A stretch of DNA of 45,894 nt from the NCBI GenBank assembly GCA_002371675.1, contig DFGE01000030.1:1-45894 (forward strand). The letters run 5' to 3'. Shown here piece by piece: positions 8,490-16,796 of this stretch. The notes beneath the pieces were generated by a model. The model did no database searches, had not been told where the DNA came from, and saw nothing but the letters and a program-made list of their open reading frames with translations. This stretch comes from Clostridiales bacterium UBA3758. GTDB lineage: Bacteria > Bacillota > Clostridia > Oscillospirales > Oscillospiraceae. Within the stretch, counting starts at the first letter, position 1; every line of letters begins with the position of its first letter. Position numbers and translations under genes: made by a program.

Positions 8490-9859
8490 TCAAAGAATAC
8501 AAAACCATCCATGAGATCGCGAGCCCCCTGATGGTCGTCGAGCATGTCGAGGGCGTCACCTACGACGAGCTGGGCGAGATCGAGCTGCCCAACGGCGACG
8601 TGCGCCGCTGCAAGGTGCTCGAGGTCGAGGGCGACCGCGCGGTCGTGCAGCTGTTCGAGTCCGCCCAGGGCATCAACCTTGCCGAATCCAAGGTCCGCTT
8701 CCTGGGTCACCCCCAGCAGCTCGCCGTGAGCGAGGACATGCTGGGCCGCGTCTTCAACGGCATGGGCCAGCCCATCGACGGCGGCCCCGACATCCTGGCC
8801 GACGCCCATATGGACATCAACGGCCTGCCTATGAACCCCTCCGCCCGCGCCTACCCGGCCGAGTTCATCCAGACCGGCGTTTCCACCATCGACGGCCTGA
8901 ACACCCTGGTACGCGGCCAGAAGCTGCCGATCTTCTCCGGCTCCGGCCTGCCGCACGCCGCCCTCGCCGCGCAGATCGCGCGCCAGGCGCGCGTCCTGGG
9001 CGACAATGAGACCTTTGCGGTCGTCTTCGCCGCCATCGGCATCACCTTCGAGGAGTCCGAGTACTTCATCAACGACTTCCGCCGCACCGGCGCCATCGAC
9101 CGCACCGTCGTCTTCTCCAACCTCGCCAACGACCCCGCCGTCGAGCGTATCGCCACCCCGCGCGTCGCGCTGACCGCCGCGGAGTACCTGGCCTTCGAGA
9201 AGGACATGCAGGTGCTGGTCATCCTGACCGACATCACCAACTACGCCGAGGCGCTGCGCGAGGTCTCCGCCGCCAAGAAGGAAGTCCCCGGCCGCCGCGG
9301 CTACCCCGGCTACCTGTACACCGACCTGGCCACGCTCTATGAGCGCGCCGGCCGCCGCCAGGGCAAGAAGGGCTCGATCACCATGATCCCGATCCTGACC
9401 ATGCCCGAGGACGACAAGACCCACCCCATCCCCGACCTCACCGGCTACATCACCGAAGGCCAGATCATCCTCAGCCGCGAGCTGTACCGCAAGGGCATCG
9501 TGCCGCCGGTGGACGTGCTGCCCTCCCTGAGCCGTCTGAAGGACAAGGGTATCGGCGTCGGCAAGACCCGCGAGGACCATGCCGGCACCATGAACCAGCT
9601 CTTCGCCGCCTATTCCCGCGGCAAGGACGCCAAGGAACTCATGACCATTCTGGGCGAGGCCGCCCTCTCGGATGACGACAAGCTTTTCGCCAAGTTCGCC
9701 GACGAATTTGAGAAGCGCTACGTCTCCCAGGGCAACTCCACCAACCGCTCCATCCAGGAGACGCTGGATCTCGGCTGGGAGCTGCTGGCCATCCTGCCCA
9801 AGCGCGAGCTCAAGCGCATCAAGCCCGAGATGATCGAAAAGTATTTGCCTCAGAAGTGA
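8486..9859 (+). CDS. ntpB: V-type ATP synthase regulatory subunit B
   Basis: 457 residues, the standard length. The P-loop position reads FSGSGLPHAALA, without the GKT of a working Walker A, as expected for the non-catalytic B subunit. Other family motifs are seen: MGQPIDGGP, the arginine-bearing SLSRLKDKGIG segment and a helical C-terminus. It alternates with A in the hexameric head. ATGA overlap with A gives translational coupling. Confidence 0.96.
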   Translation: MIKEYKTIHEIASPLMVVEHVEGVTYDELGEIELPNGDVRRCKVLEVEGDRAVVQLFESAQGINLAESKVRFLGHPQQLAVSEDMLGRVFNGMGQPIDGGPDILADAHMDINGLPMNPSARAYPAEFIQTGVSTIDGLNTLVRGQKLPIFSGSGLPHAALAAQIARQARVLGDNETFAVVFAAIGITFEESEYFINDFRRTGAIDRTVVFSNLANDPAVERIATPRVALTAAEYLAFEKDMQVLVILTDITNYAEALREVSAAKKEVPGRRGYPGYLYTDLATLYERAGRRQGKKGSITMIPILTMPEDDKTHPIPDLTGYITEGQIILSRELYRKGIVPPVDVLPSLSRLKDKGIGVGKTREDHAGTMNQLFAAYSRGKDAKELMTILGEAALSDDDKLFAKFADEFEKRYVSQGNSTNRSIQETLDLGWELLAILPKRELKRIKPEMIEKYLPQK

Positions 9860-9898
9860 TCCCTCTGGGAAACAACACATTGACGGAGGTGAAACTTT

Positions 9899-10552
9899 TT
9901 GGCTAAAACCGCAATTACCCCGACCCGCATGGTGCTCAATCAGCTCAAGGGGCGGCTCAAGACCGCCCGCCGCGGCCACAAGCTCCTCAAGGACAAGCGC
10001 GACGAGCTGATGCGCCAGTTCATGGACGTGGTCAAGCGCAACAAGGAGCTGCGCGGCATCGTGGAGAAGGGGCTGACCGAGGCCTTCGGTTCCCTGCAGG
10101 TGGCAAGCGCCATCATGTCCCCCGAGATGATGGAGCAGGCGCTGCTCTATCCGCGCCAGAGCGTGGAGCTGGATATGACATATCAGAACATCATGAGCGT
10201 CAACGTTCCGCGCTACAGCTTCCACACGAAGAACAACGACCCCTCGGAGATCTATCCCTACGGCTTTGCCCAGACCTCCGGCGAACTGGACGACGCGCTG
10301 GACAAGCTCGCGCGTGTGTTCCAGGATATGCTGGAGCTGGCCGAGGTCGAGAAGACCATGCAGCTGCTCGCGGAAGAGATCGAGAAGACCCGCCGCCGCG
10401 TCAACGCCCTGGAGTACGTCATGATCCCCGAGCTCGAGGAGAACATCAAGTACATCACCATGAAGCTCGAGGAAAACGAGAACTCCACCAAGGTGCGTCT
10501 GCTCAAGGTCAAGGAGATGGTTCTGCAGGACGCGCACCACTACAAGCGGTAG
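9899..10552 (+). CDS. ntpD: V-type ATP synthase subunit D (rotor shaft)
   Basis: 217 residues. The start is TTG at 9899, 8 bases after GACGGAGGTG; the next residues AKTAITPTRMVLNQLKGRL match the typical N-terminus. Two long antiparallel helices (about 10-80 and 120-205) form the shaft coiled coil, with the conserved RRVNALEYVMIPELEENIKYI region near residues 165-185. It ends the operon and is followed 20 bases later by a very strong terminator. Confidence 0.93.
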   Translation: MAKTAITPTRMVLNQLKGRLKTARRGHKLLKDKRDELMRQFMDVVKRNKELRGIVEKGLTEAFGSLQVASAIMSPEMMEQALLYPRQSVELDMTYQNIMSVNVPRYSFHTKNNDPSEIYPYGFAQTSGELDDALDKLARVFQDMLELAEVEKTMQLLAEEIEKTRRRVNALEYVMIPELEENIKYITMKLEENENSTKVRLLKVKEMVLQDAHHYKR

Positions 10553-10572
10553 GGGAGCGCCAACAGAACCGC

Positions 10573-10622
10573 AAGGACAGAAAAATCCCATCCGATCATT
10601 CGGATGGGATTTTTCTGTCCTT
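10573..10622 (+). terminator. Strong terminator of the V-ATPase operon
   Basis: Perfect 23-bp stem (10573-10595 with 10600-10622) and a 4-nt loop TCAT. The arms carry AAAAA and TTTTT, so it can work on both strands; the leftward lipoprotein gene converges from the right. Confidence 0.92.
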
Positions 10623-10877
10623 GTACTAACACCTGAGTAAACGCTGATTAAAGCCGCTTCAGCAAACAATTGGTGAAAAGTTGGCTCGAAAACGGCAAAA
10701 TAGCCACAAGAGCGAGCTTATTTCGAGATCTTTGGGGAAACTTTCGCAAAATGAGCGCACGAAGCCAGCAATCAGGCTAACATGAAGCATCTGGCTCGTC
10801 AAATACTATAAGCACAAATGTGTTAGAACAAATAAATATTCTTCCTTGAATTTGCTTCAGTAGCGTATATACAGTTT
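10623..10877. other. Intergenic stretch without a recognisable gene
   Basis: About 255 bases between the ATPase terminator and the end of the leftward lipoprotein gene. No open frame with a ribosome site, no RNA gene and no clear terminator for the leftward gene was seen. Its left edge carries TACTAACACCTGA, which recurs inverted at 13168-13180. Confidence 0.5.
10624..10640 (+). repeat. Left copy of an imperfect inverted repeat around the lipoprotein gene
   Basis: TACTAACACCTGAGTAA here against TACTAATACCTGATAA on the other strand at 13165-13180. They enclose 2.5 kb of lower-GC sequence. One substitution and one indel. Confidence 0.4.
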
Positions 10878-12983
10878 TTACCCGAATCGCTCCGCAATAA
10901 AGATGGCAGCTCGGGATTGTGTTGCTCTGGCAGCGTCCTCCGCAGAGCAGTCACCTGCAAAGAACTTTTCAGCTTCTTCGTTTATTATCTGTGTTAGCTC
11001 CGGGTATCGGTTCATCAATGCCACCGGACGAGAAATCAGTTCATTGAAAATGCTAACCGCATATTCATCTAGTATAATATAATCCCGCTTCGGATCATAC
11101 CAAAACCCCGTTGTTTTTCCGCTCTCCAATAGCCTGGTCAGAGATGTTTTAGATGCGGGAAGGACAAAACGCGGATCATCCGGTAGGTCTTGCGTAAAGG
11201 CGTATTCAACAAACGCCCAAGCGCCGTCTTTATGGAGACTCGATTTTGCAATCGAAAAAGCATCAGGGACAGTGAGGCCAACTCCCATTCCCGGAGCGAA
11301 GCAGTAATTATCTCCACACTGTACTTGCCAGAAAAGCAATCGCCCTAAGCCGGGAAAGCTGTCATGATAAAACAAATATGGGATTTCATCGAGTGAGAGG
11401 CCTGACTCATCAGGAGTTGCCAACATACAGCTTTTTAGCAAGTCTACATATTCAGGAGTATCAAACTCGCATGTGCCTTGCATTGAATCTATGTGATTTG
11501 CTTGATACATATTGCTGAGCCATTGCCACATTACTGTACGAGAGCATTCAGCCGTAATATAACGCATGCTTCCACTCTCAATTTCCGGCAGATTCATTGT
11601 ATCCATGAAGCTCATTTTCTCAGTAACAAGGTCTGGGCGTGTACAAACCATAGTATATAGCTCCATGTCGATGGGAAACGTATATAATTTCCCATCCAGC
11701 ATAATGGCATCCAAAATGCTTGGGAACAGACTGTCACGATTTACAACTGTACTGCTATCAAGATAGGGAAGCAAATCTTCAAAAACTGCTTCATTCTGGT
11801 AGGAAGTAAACATACTACCGGTACCCGTAAAAAACAAATCCGGGCCTTCGCCTGCTACAATCTTGGCCTGTAAAGTGGAATCGTTCGAGTCGACATATTC
11901 AACTTGAATATGATACCTGCTATTGTCACGATTGAAGCCGGCAACCAAGGCAGGAAGCATTTCTGCAGAATAAGGCACCCAAAGAAGAAGTTCCTCTGTT
12001 TTGGGATTCTCACCATACACCAGATAGTCAATACTAGACTGGTTTCTTCCTGCGAGGAAAAGAACGGTATCTATTTGAAATATTGTATCATACGGAGCAG
12101 AAATCCCGTTTTCCCGAAAACGAAACACCGCTTGGATTTCACCCTCACCCGGTGAGAGCTGCGACAATTCACCATCCATTCGAAGAAGCATTCTATCGTC
12201 GGCAAAGCCGATGCCCGCGAGCAGGCTGTCAGGATCGGAATAAAGCGTTTCAAATGTGAATTGCTCTGGGGAAACGAGGCGTTCAACATGGGCAGCATTA
12301 TCGCCGCCATCAAGAGATGAACTATACAGCGCCACCGCTAAACCTTGGGGCGAAAGCGCCTGAGAGATGAACAAACCGCCCTCCAGGTGCCGCTGGTTCA
12401 GTATCACTCCATCTGTGCTTATTTGGTACAGCGTTGATGCATCGAGCAAATAAAAGCAGCTATCTGCATACAAAAGAGAGTAAAAACTTGCTCCCTGCGA
12501 ATATGGCAAATCCAAAGGGATCGATGTCTCAAGCCCTCCGTCTTTATCAAAAAGGAGTAGGAATAGAGCATACTGATCCTGGCGATTTTCCACATCATTC
12601 TTTTGAGCGTTTTTCCAAAAGACCGGATAGTCACCAGCCAGGACTGCCACCCCATCGGCGGATGGGCAGCAGGCGTGAAGATAGGAAATGTCGCTCGGTA
12701 TTGGATATGAAAGCAGTTCTCCGTTATCAAAGTTATAGTTATACAGGAGCGGTTTGCTGCTGGCATCCATCCCACAGAGATAGATTGATTTACCGGCAGC
12801 ATACTGAGATACCGCCAAAACCATTTCGCCAGGTAGCTTTTCATGTACAAGCTGATAACCATAGTCGCTTTCAGGGCTGGGTATACTGTCATCACGATCT
12901 GATGGCACAGTCTTTCCTCCGCAAGCAGGAAGGGAAAGACAGAGTACAATAATTAGGACGAAGCAAGTCCATTTCTTTTTCAT
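10878..12983 (-). CDS. Extracellular solute-binding lipoprotein
   Basis: 701 residues from ATG 12983, which follows GGGAGGTGTATC. A lipoprotein signal is clear: MKKKWTCFVLIIVLCLSLPAC, with LPAC as lipobox. Residues about 35-325 look beta-rich and propeller-like. Residues about 335 onward resemble family 1 solute-binding proteins (WVPYSAEMLPALVAGFNRD, then GEGPDLFF, then LDGKLYTFPID). It would capture a sugar or similar ligand outside the membrane, but no permease or ATPase gene is next to it. Codon use is clearly more AT-rich than in the neighbours, and the region is bordered by imperfect inverted repeats, suggesting acquisition. Function of the N-terminal half is unknown. Confidence 0.8.
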   Translation of the reverse strand: MKKKWTCFVLIIVLCLSLPACGGKTVPSDRDDSIPSPESDYGYQLVHEKLPGEMVLAVSQYAAGKSIYLCGMDASSKPLLYNYNFDNGELLSYPIPSDISYLHACCPSADGVAVLAGDYPVFWKNAQKNDVENRQDQYALFLLLFDKDGGLETSIPLDLPYSQGASFYSLLYADSCFYLLDASTLYQISTDGVILNQRHLEGGLFISQALSPQGLAVALYSSSLDGGDNAAHVERLVSPEQFTFETLYSDPDSLLAGIGFADDRMLLRMDGELSQLSPGEGEIQAVFRFRENGISAPYDTIFQIDTVLFLAGRNQSSIDYLVYGENPKTEELLLWVPYSAEMLPALVAGFNRDNSRYHIQVEYVDSNDSTLQAKIVAGEGPDLFFTGTGSMFTSYQNEAVFEDLLPYLDSSTVVNRDSLFPSILDAIMLDGKLYTFPIDMELYTMVCTRPDLVTEKMSFMDTMNLPEIESGSMRYITAECSRTVMWQWLSNMYQANHIDSMQGTCEFDTPEYVDLLKSCMLATPDESGLSLDEIPYLFYHDSFPGLGRLLFWQVQCGDNYCFAPGMGVGLTVPDAFSIAKSSLHKDGAWAFVEYAFTQDLPDDPRFVLPASKTSLTRLLESGKTTGFWYDPKRDYIILDEYAVSIFNELISRPVALMNRYPELTQIINEEAEKFFAGDCSAEDAARATQSRAAIFIAERFG

Positions 12984-13000
12984 GATACACCTCCCTAACA

Positions 13001-13035
13001 TTTTATCCTCCGGTAAAAGGTACCGGAGGATAAAA
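13001..13035. repeat. Perfect hairpin just upstream of the lipoprotein gene
   Basis: 15-bp perfect stem (13001-13015 with 13021-13035; core ATCCTCCGGTA) and a 5-nt loop. In the leftward transcript it ends about 5 bases before the Shine-Dalgarno of the lipoprotein gene. It could stop transcription from the anti-sigma gene or control lipoprotein translation. Confidence 0.6.
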
Positions 13036-13082
13036 AAGAAACTTATACTAACACATAATAAAAACCTTTGAATCCTTTCGGC

Positions 13083-13140
13083 CAGAATTGCGCCGAAGAC
13101 AGTATGCTCTGCGGCCGCTGCTCCGTCTGGCGCAATTCTG
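13083..13140. repeat. Inverted repeat between the anti-sigma and lipoprotein genes
   Basis: CAGAATTGCGCC (13083-13094) and its exact complement at 13129-13140, separated by 34 bases. Possibly a MITE remnant or a terminator for the leftward anti-sigma gene; no T-run is obvious. Confidence 0.5.
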
Positions 13141-13164
13141 TCTCGGAAATCTTTCTAAAGCTTT

Positions 13165-13180
13165 TTATCAGGTATTAGTA
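13165..13180 (-). repeat. Right copy of the imperfect inverted repeat
   Basis: On the minus strand TACTAATACCTGATAA, matching 10624-10640 with one substitution and one indel. It lies between the lipoprotein region and the end of the anti-sigma-like gene at 13191. Confidence 0.4.
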
Positions 13181-13190
13181 TTATTGGCGC

Positions 13191-14096
13191 TTAGCCGCGG
13201 CCGAGGTCGAGCATGCAGTAGGGCCAGGAGCCGGTACGTTCCCCGAAGATCAGCCCGGTGAGGCGCACCTCAAGGCCGTCAGCGATCTTCTCGAGCGTCT
13301 CGAAGGAATAGTCCGAGTCGCTCCCGCCGAGGAAGAGCAGGTACTGCTCCTGCGGCTCGAAGAGGAAGAGATAGTTTTTTACAGATTCCGCCGCCGGGCG
13401 CGGATGGCCGCTCGCCTCGTAAAAGTCCGTGTAGTCCACGCGGATCTCCAGCATCTCGTAGCTGCCGCGCGTCCCCTCGGCGACGAGCTCCGCCGTGCCG
13501 CCGTCCATGCCGAGCAGCAGATCCCGCTCGTGGATGGAGCAGCAGTCCATCGCGCGGATTTCCAGCAGGGCGGCGTTGGGCTTCTCCCAGTGGTAGCCGA
13601 CGTACCAGCACTCGGCCTCCTCCGCCGTCAGGCCGGCCTCCGCCAGCAGCGTTTCGAACGGGCGCACGCGCCAGCCGGGATAGAGCTCGAGCTCGCTGCC
13701 GTCCCGCAGCAGGCGAAGCAGACTGTAATCAAGACCGGCGGCGGTACCCGGCTCGGGCAGACCCTCCGGCAGCCAGCCGGGGCGCAGCACGGGAAGCCTG
13801 CCCTGCGCCTCGCAGTCTACGCGGACGACCATGGCGGTGTCCGGCAGATTGATGTCATGGATGCCCTCGGCGTCCATAACGGTGTAATGCACGCCGTTTT
13901 CCGGTACCTCGGCGCGCAGATGACTCAATACCGCGGCGCAGCCGAGCAGGAACACCAGCGCTGCTGCTACCAGCAGCGCGTAGCCGAGCTTCCTGCGGGG
14001 GATACGCCTTGTCTTCAGCTTCAGCCGCTCCTCAGCCTCGAGCAGCCAGCGCTCGTCCGTGCGGTTCAGCGCTTCCATCAGATCCTGTGTCGTCAC
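13191..14096 (-). CDS. Anti-sigma-factor-like membrane protein
   Basis: 301 residues with GTG start at 14096, overlapping the sigma gene stop by 4 bases (GTGA). A basic cytosolic segment (residues 1-36, many Arg/Lys) is followed by one membrane helix (about 37-58, YALLVAAALVFLLGCAA) and a large extracytoplasmic part with no recognised domain. Size, topology and the coupling to a sigma factor indicate a regulator that holds the sigma factor at the membrane until a signal arrives. No zinc-binding anti-sigma motif (HxxxCxxC) is present, so this is from context rather than sequence family. Confidence 0.7.
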   Translation of the reverse strand: MTTQDLMEALNRTDERWLLEAEERLKLKTRRIPRRKLGYALLVAAALVFLLGCAAVLSHLRAEVPENGVHYTVMDAEGIHDINLPDTAMVVRVDCEAQGRLPVLRPGWLPEGLPEPGTAAGLDYSLLRLLRDGSELELYPGWRVRPFETLLAEAGLTAEEAECWYVGYHWEKPNAALLEIRAMDCCSIHERDLLLGMDGGTAELVAEGTRGSYEMLEIRVDYTDFYEASGHPRPAAESVKNYLFLFEPQEQYLLFLGGSDSDYSFETLEKIADGLEVRLTGLIFGERTGSWPYCMLDLGRG

Positions 14097-14650
14097 AGAT
14101 AGTCCTCCTCTCTCAGCTGCCTCTGCAGCTTTTTCCGTGTGCGGTACAGCGTGGTCTTGACCTTGCCGAGACTGCAGCCGAGCCGCTCCGCGATCTCGCT
14201 CAGCGGCAGGCCGTACCAGTAGCGGGCGAGGAACATTGTCCGCTCCCCGGCGGCGAGCGCGGCGAGAAAACGGCCGATCGCCGCGGCCAGCTCCTTCTGC
14301 TCCAGCTCCCGCTCCGGCGCCTGCGACCCGGCGAGCACCTCCTCCAGCTCCTCATAGACCAGGAGCGTTTCCTGCCCGCCGCGCTTCTGCCGCCCCTCGC
14401 CGCGCAGGCGGTCGAGACAGAGCCAGCGGGTGAGCCGCCCGAGATACGGCCCCAGTCGCTCGGGACGGTTTTCGGGCATACTGTTCCAGGCGCGCAGCCA
14501 GGTGTCGTTCAGGCATTCCTCGGCGTCCTCCGGGCTTCGCAGCAGCCGCGACGCGATGCTCCGGCAGTAGGAGCCGTATTTGCGCTCCGCCTCCGGGATC
14601 GCCCGCTCGGAGCGCTGCCAGAACAGTTCCACGATTTGGGGATCGTCCAT
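14093..14650 (-). CDS. ECF-type RNA polymerase sigma factor
   Basis: 185 residues from ATG 14650, which follows AAAGGAGGGATCCGG; a GTG at 14668 lies before the ribosome site and is rejected. Region 2 spans about residues 20-90 (RSPEDAEECLNDTWLRAW resembles the core-binding and -10 recognition helix). Region 4 spans 125-180 with the helix-turn-helix GLPLSEIAERLGCSLGKVKTTLYRTRKKL broken over two helices. It is co-translated with the anti-sigma-like gene and probably directs transcription in response to an envelope signal. Confidence 0.9.
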   Translation of the reverse strand: MDDPQIVELFWQRSERAIPEAERKYGSYCRSIASRLLRSPEDAEECLNDTWLRAWNSMPENRPERLGPYLGRLTRWLCLDRLRGEGRQKRGGQETLLVYEELEEVLAGSQAPERELEQKELAAAIGRFLAALAAGERTMFLARYWYGLPLSEIAERLGCSLGKVKTTLYRTRKKLQRQLREEDYL

Positions 14651-14684
14651 CCGGATCCCTCCTTTCACCCTATAAACGCCGTTT

Positions 14685-14701
14685 CTGTGAAAAGGTCACA
14701 G
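14685..14701. promoter_or_regulatory. Dyad upstream of the sigma gene
   Basis: CTGTGA-AAAGG-TCACAG, 6-bp perfect arms, 35 bases upstream of the sigma-factor ATG and in the divergent region toward the VTT gene. Operator-like by position only. Confidence 0.35.
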
Positions 14702-14702
14702 T

Positions 14703-15647
14703 ATGCAGCGCAGGATCCCTTTTCACGTATTTTTCTCTTTCATTGTAGCGCAAGGCGTCGCAGAAGAAAAGAACGCCGTCCTCCCCGCGGACGACGAACA
14801 GAGAGGGAGCGGCGGCAGTTCATACTTTGTTTCCTTGACGGCGGGGGATGGCGCGGCTACAATACAGGCGCAGGGGGATATCCCCGAGCATGCTGTCAAG
14901 AGGCGAGCAAGCATCAAACAGAACGTACAAAAACCGGATAACAGTCGTCGGCTCCGCGCTTGCGCCGCCGCCGTTCTCTTCGCGCTCCTTGTGGGACTGC
15001 TGATCTGGGCGGGCGTGCTCATGAGCCGCCAGCTCAAGGACCCCGAGACTTTCAGCCAGGCGGTGCAGGCCATGGGCGTAAAGGGTAAGCTCGTTACGCT
15101 GCTGCTTGCCGCGCTGCAGGTGATCGCCTCCGTGATCCCGGCGGGGCCGCTGGAGCTCGCCGCGGGCTATGCCTTCGGCAGCGCAGAGGGGACGCTGCTC
15201 GTCCTCGCAGGCTGTGTGTCGGGCGGCCTTGCCGTCTTCCTGCTGGTGCGCCGGCTTGGGCTGCCCTTTGTGCGGCTTTTTGTGTCGGACAGGCAGCTGC
15301 GCTCCGTCCGCTTCCTGCTTAACTCGCCGCGTTGGAAGCTGTTGATGGTGCTCTGCTATATCATCCCCGGCGCGCCAAAGGACGTGATCGGCTATGTCGC
15401 GGGGCTGACGGATATCAGGATCTGGGTCTGGCTGCTGACGATCAGCCTCGGGCGCATCCCCGGCGTCCTGATGACGGTGCTGGTCGGCGCGAAGGCAGGG
15501 GAAAGGAATTATCTTGCCGCAGCGCTGCTCTTTGCCGGGATGCTGCTGATCGGCGGGCTCGGCCTCTGGCTCTACCGCCGCGTGGAGAAAAAAGAGACCG
15601 CCCGGACTGAGCCTCAGTCCAGCGGCGAGAAAGAGGATATCGGATGA
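14703..15647 (+). CDS. TVP38/TMEM64 (VTT domain) membrane protein; true start unclear
   Basis: The open frame of 314 codons holds a VTT/SNARE-associated domain: a membrane helix at about residues 85-105, then QVIASVIPAGPLELAAGYAFG, a GGLAVFLLVRRLG helix, and the re-entrant PGAPKDVIGYVAG motif, ending in further helices and a polar tail. Family members are thought to move lipids across membranes. The ATG at 14703 has no ribosome site and the frame crosses a good promoter (14835-14863), so the protein probably begins near residue 71. After the promoter no ATG, GTG or TTG precedes the first helix in frame; an ATC at 14913 follows AAGAGGCGA. The stop overlaps the next gene (ATGA). Confidence 0.75.
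   Translation: MQRRIPFHVFFSFIVAQGVAEEKNAVLPADDEQRGSGGSSYFVSLTAGDGAATIQAQGDIPEHAVKRRASIKQNVQKPDNSRRLRACAAAVLFALLVGLLIWAGVLMSRQLKDPETFSQAVQAMGVKGKLVTLLLAALQVIASVIPAGPLELAAGYAFGSAEGTLLVLAGCVSGGLAVFLLVRRLGLPFVRLFVSDRQLRSVRFLLNSPRWKLLMVLCYIIPGAPKDVIGYVAGLTDIRIWVWLLTISLGRIPGVLMTVLVGAKAGERNYLAAALLFAGMLLIGGLGLWLYRRVEKKETARTEPQSSGEKEDIG
14835..14863 (+). promoter_or_regulatory. Sigma-A-type promoter before the VTT gene
   Basis: TTGACG (14835-14840), 17-bp spacer, TACAAT (14858-14863). It lies inside the open frame that runs from 14703, which argues that the first 50 or so codons of that frame are not translated. Confidence 0.7.
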
Positions 15648-16519
15648 AAAATGCAATCAAAAAACTCTTTGGCGGGCTCGACCTGAGCTGGCCGAAGCTC
15701 ATCCTGGCGGCCGTCATCGCCGGCGCCTTTACCGCAGCCATGGCGATCATTCCGGCCCTCCGCTACACCTCGTTCAATGCCATAACCGTCACCTTTGAGG
15801 TGTGGATCTTTTTTGGCATCGTCATCATTATGAACAGCAAGTCGAATCTGGATTCCGCGCTGAAATGCTTCGTCTTTTTCCTGATCAGTCAGCCGCTGGT
15901 CTATCTGCTGCAGGTGCCCTTCAGCAGCCTCGGCTGGGGGCTGTTCGTCTACTACAGGTTCTGGTTTATCTGGACGCTTCTCTGCTTCCCCATGGGCTTT
16001 ATTGGATACTATATGAAGAAAGGGAAATGGTGGGGCTACCTGATCCTGTTTCCGATGATCTTATTGACCGCCTATTCCTATCTGAAGTATTTCTCGGATT
16101 TTCTGTTCTACATGCCGAAATACAGTTTGATCTGCCTCTTCTGCATCTGCGCGATGCTCCTCTATCCTTTGGCGATCTTTGAGGACAGGAAGATCCGAAC
16201 TGTCGGCGCAGCCGTCAGCATGGCGGTCATCCTTGTGTCAACGGCAGTCTGTCTCCTGAACCCTCCCGTATACAGCACGGAGATATTGGGGAACAGCGAG
16301 GACCATCCCTTTGACGACAACTATACGGCCTCGCTGGCGGATGATCGCTACGGCACGGTGGAGATCGTCTATCTGGACGCGGTGGAAGACTATACGGTTC
16401 ACGCCGAGTTCAAAAGAGCGGGCAATACCGTTCTGACGCTGACTTCCCCGGACGGAGAGAAGACGGAATACGATCTTTCCATTGAACGGGATACCTATAC
16501 GGTGAATCAAATTCCATAA
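15644..16519 (+). CDS. Polytopic membrane protein of unknown function
   Basis: 291 residues; ATG overlaps the stop of the VTT gene. Six or more membrane helices are seen between residues 17 and 205 (for example LILAAVIAGAFTAAMAII and LLCFPMGFIGYYM), followed by an extracytoplasmic beta-rich tail (about 210-291). Aromatic residues are frequent in the loops. I do not recognise the family. Translational coupling suggests it works with or is expressed with the VTT protein. Confidence 0.7.
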   Translation: MKNAIKKLFGGLDLSWPKLILAAVIAGAFTAAMAIIPALRYTSFNAITVTFEVWIFFGIVIIMNSKSNLDSALKCFVFFLISQPLVYLLQVPFSSLGWGLFVYYRFWFIWTLLCFPMGFIGYYMKKGKWWGYLILFPMILLTAYSYLKYFSDFLFYMPKYSLICLFCICAMLLYPLAIFEDRKIRTVGAAVSMAVILVSTAVCLLNPPVYSTEILGNSEDHPFDDNYTASLADDRYGTVEIVYLDAVEDYTVHAEFKRAGNTVLTLTSPDGEKTEYDLSIERDTYTVNQIP

Positions 16520-16569
16520 GGATCAAGCGAATCGGTTTTTCTGAAAATCCAGCTTCGCCATGTTGAAAA

Positions 16570-16599
16570 CGCGGGCTGCGCCATCCGGCACAGCCCGCG
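16570..16599 (-). terminator. Terminator of the leftward dehydratase operon
   Basis: 13-bp stem (16570-16582 with 16587-16599, core GCGGGCTG) with a 4-nt loop and one wobble pair; on the minus strand it is followed by TTTTCAAC. It lies 12 bases after the stop of the 55-residue gene. Confidence 0.8.
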
Positions 16600-16610
16600 C
16601 AGGACTTATG

Positions 16611-16778
16611 TTACAGGTACTGGTTGTGCTCCATGTGGTCGTACCACTTCTGGAGAAGGGGGGCCACGGCGCTGGTGAGCTTCATGTCGAGGTTGAAGAA
16701 GTAGACCGTGAAGGTCACCACGAACAGGCCCAGAACGATGCCGACCAGGCTCAGGCAGAATTTCAGCAGTTTATTCAT
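16611..16778 (-). CDS. 55-residue single-helix membrane protein
   Basis: Reading leftward from ATG 16778, with AAAGGAGAG 6 bases upstream: MNKLLKFCLSLVGIVLGLFV begins a single membrane helix that runs to about residue 28, then an amphipathic tail ending MEHNQYL and TAA. The frame is followed at once by the operon terminator, and the start lies 18 bases after the 531-residue dehydratase-family subunit, so it is the third gene of that operon. Family unknown; perhaps a membrane tether or helper of the dehydratase proteins (inference from position). Confidence 0.72.
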   Translation of the reverse strand: MNKLLKFCLSLVGIVLGLFVVTFTVYFFNLDMKLTSAVAPLLQKWYDHMEHNQYL

Positions 16779-16796
16779 TGTTGCTCTCCTTTCCGA

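Noticed and set aside
8249..10669. 806-codon leftward frame across the ATPase B and D genes
   Set aside because: Shadow of well-supported V-ATPase genes; composition is low-complexity and no family is recognised.
10623..10877. Possible small RNA or gene in the gap
   Set aside because: No promoter, hairpin or ribosome site was seen that would support it.
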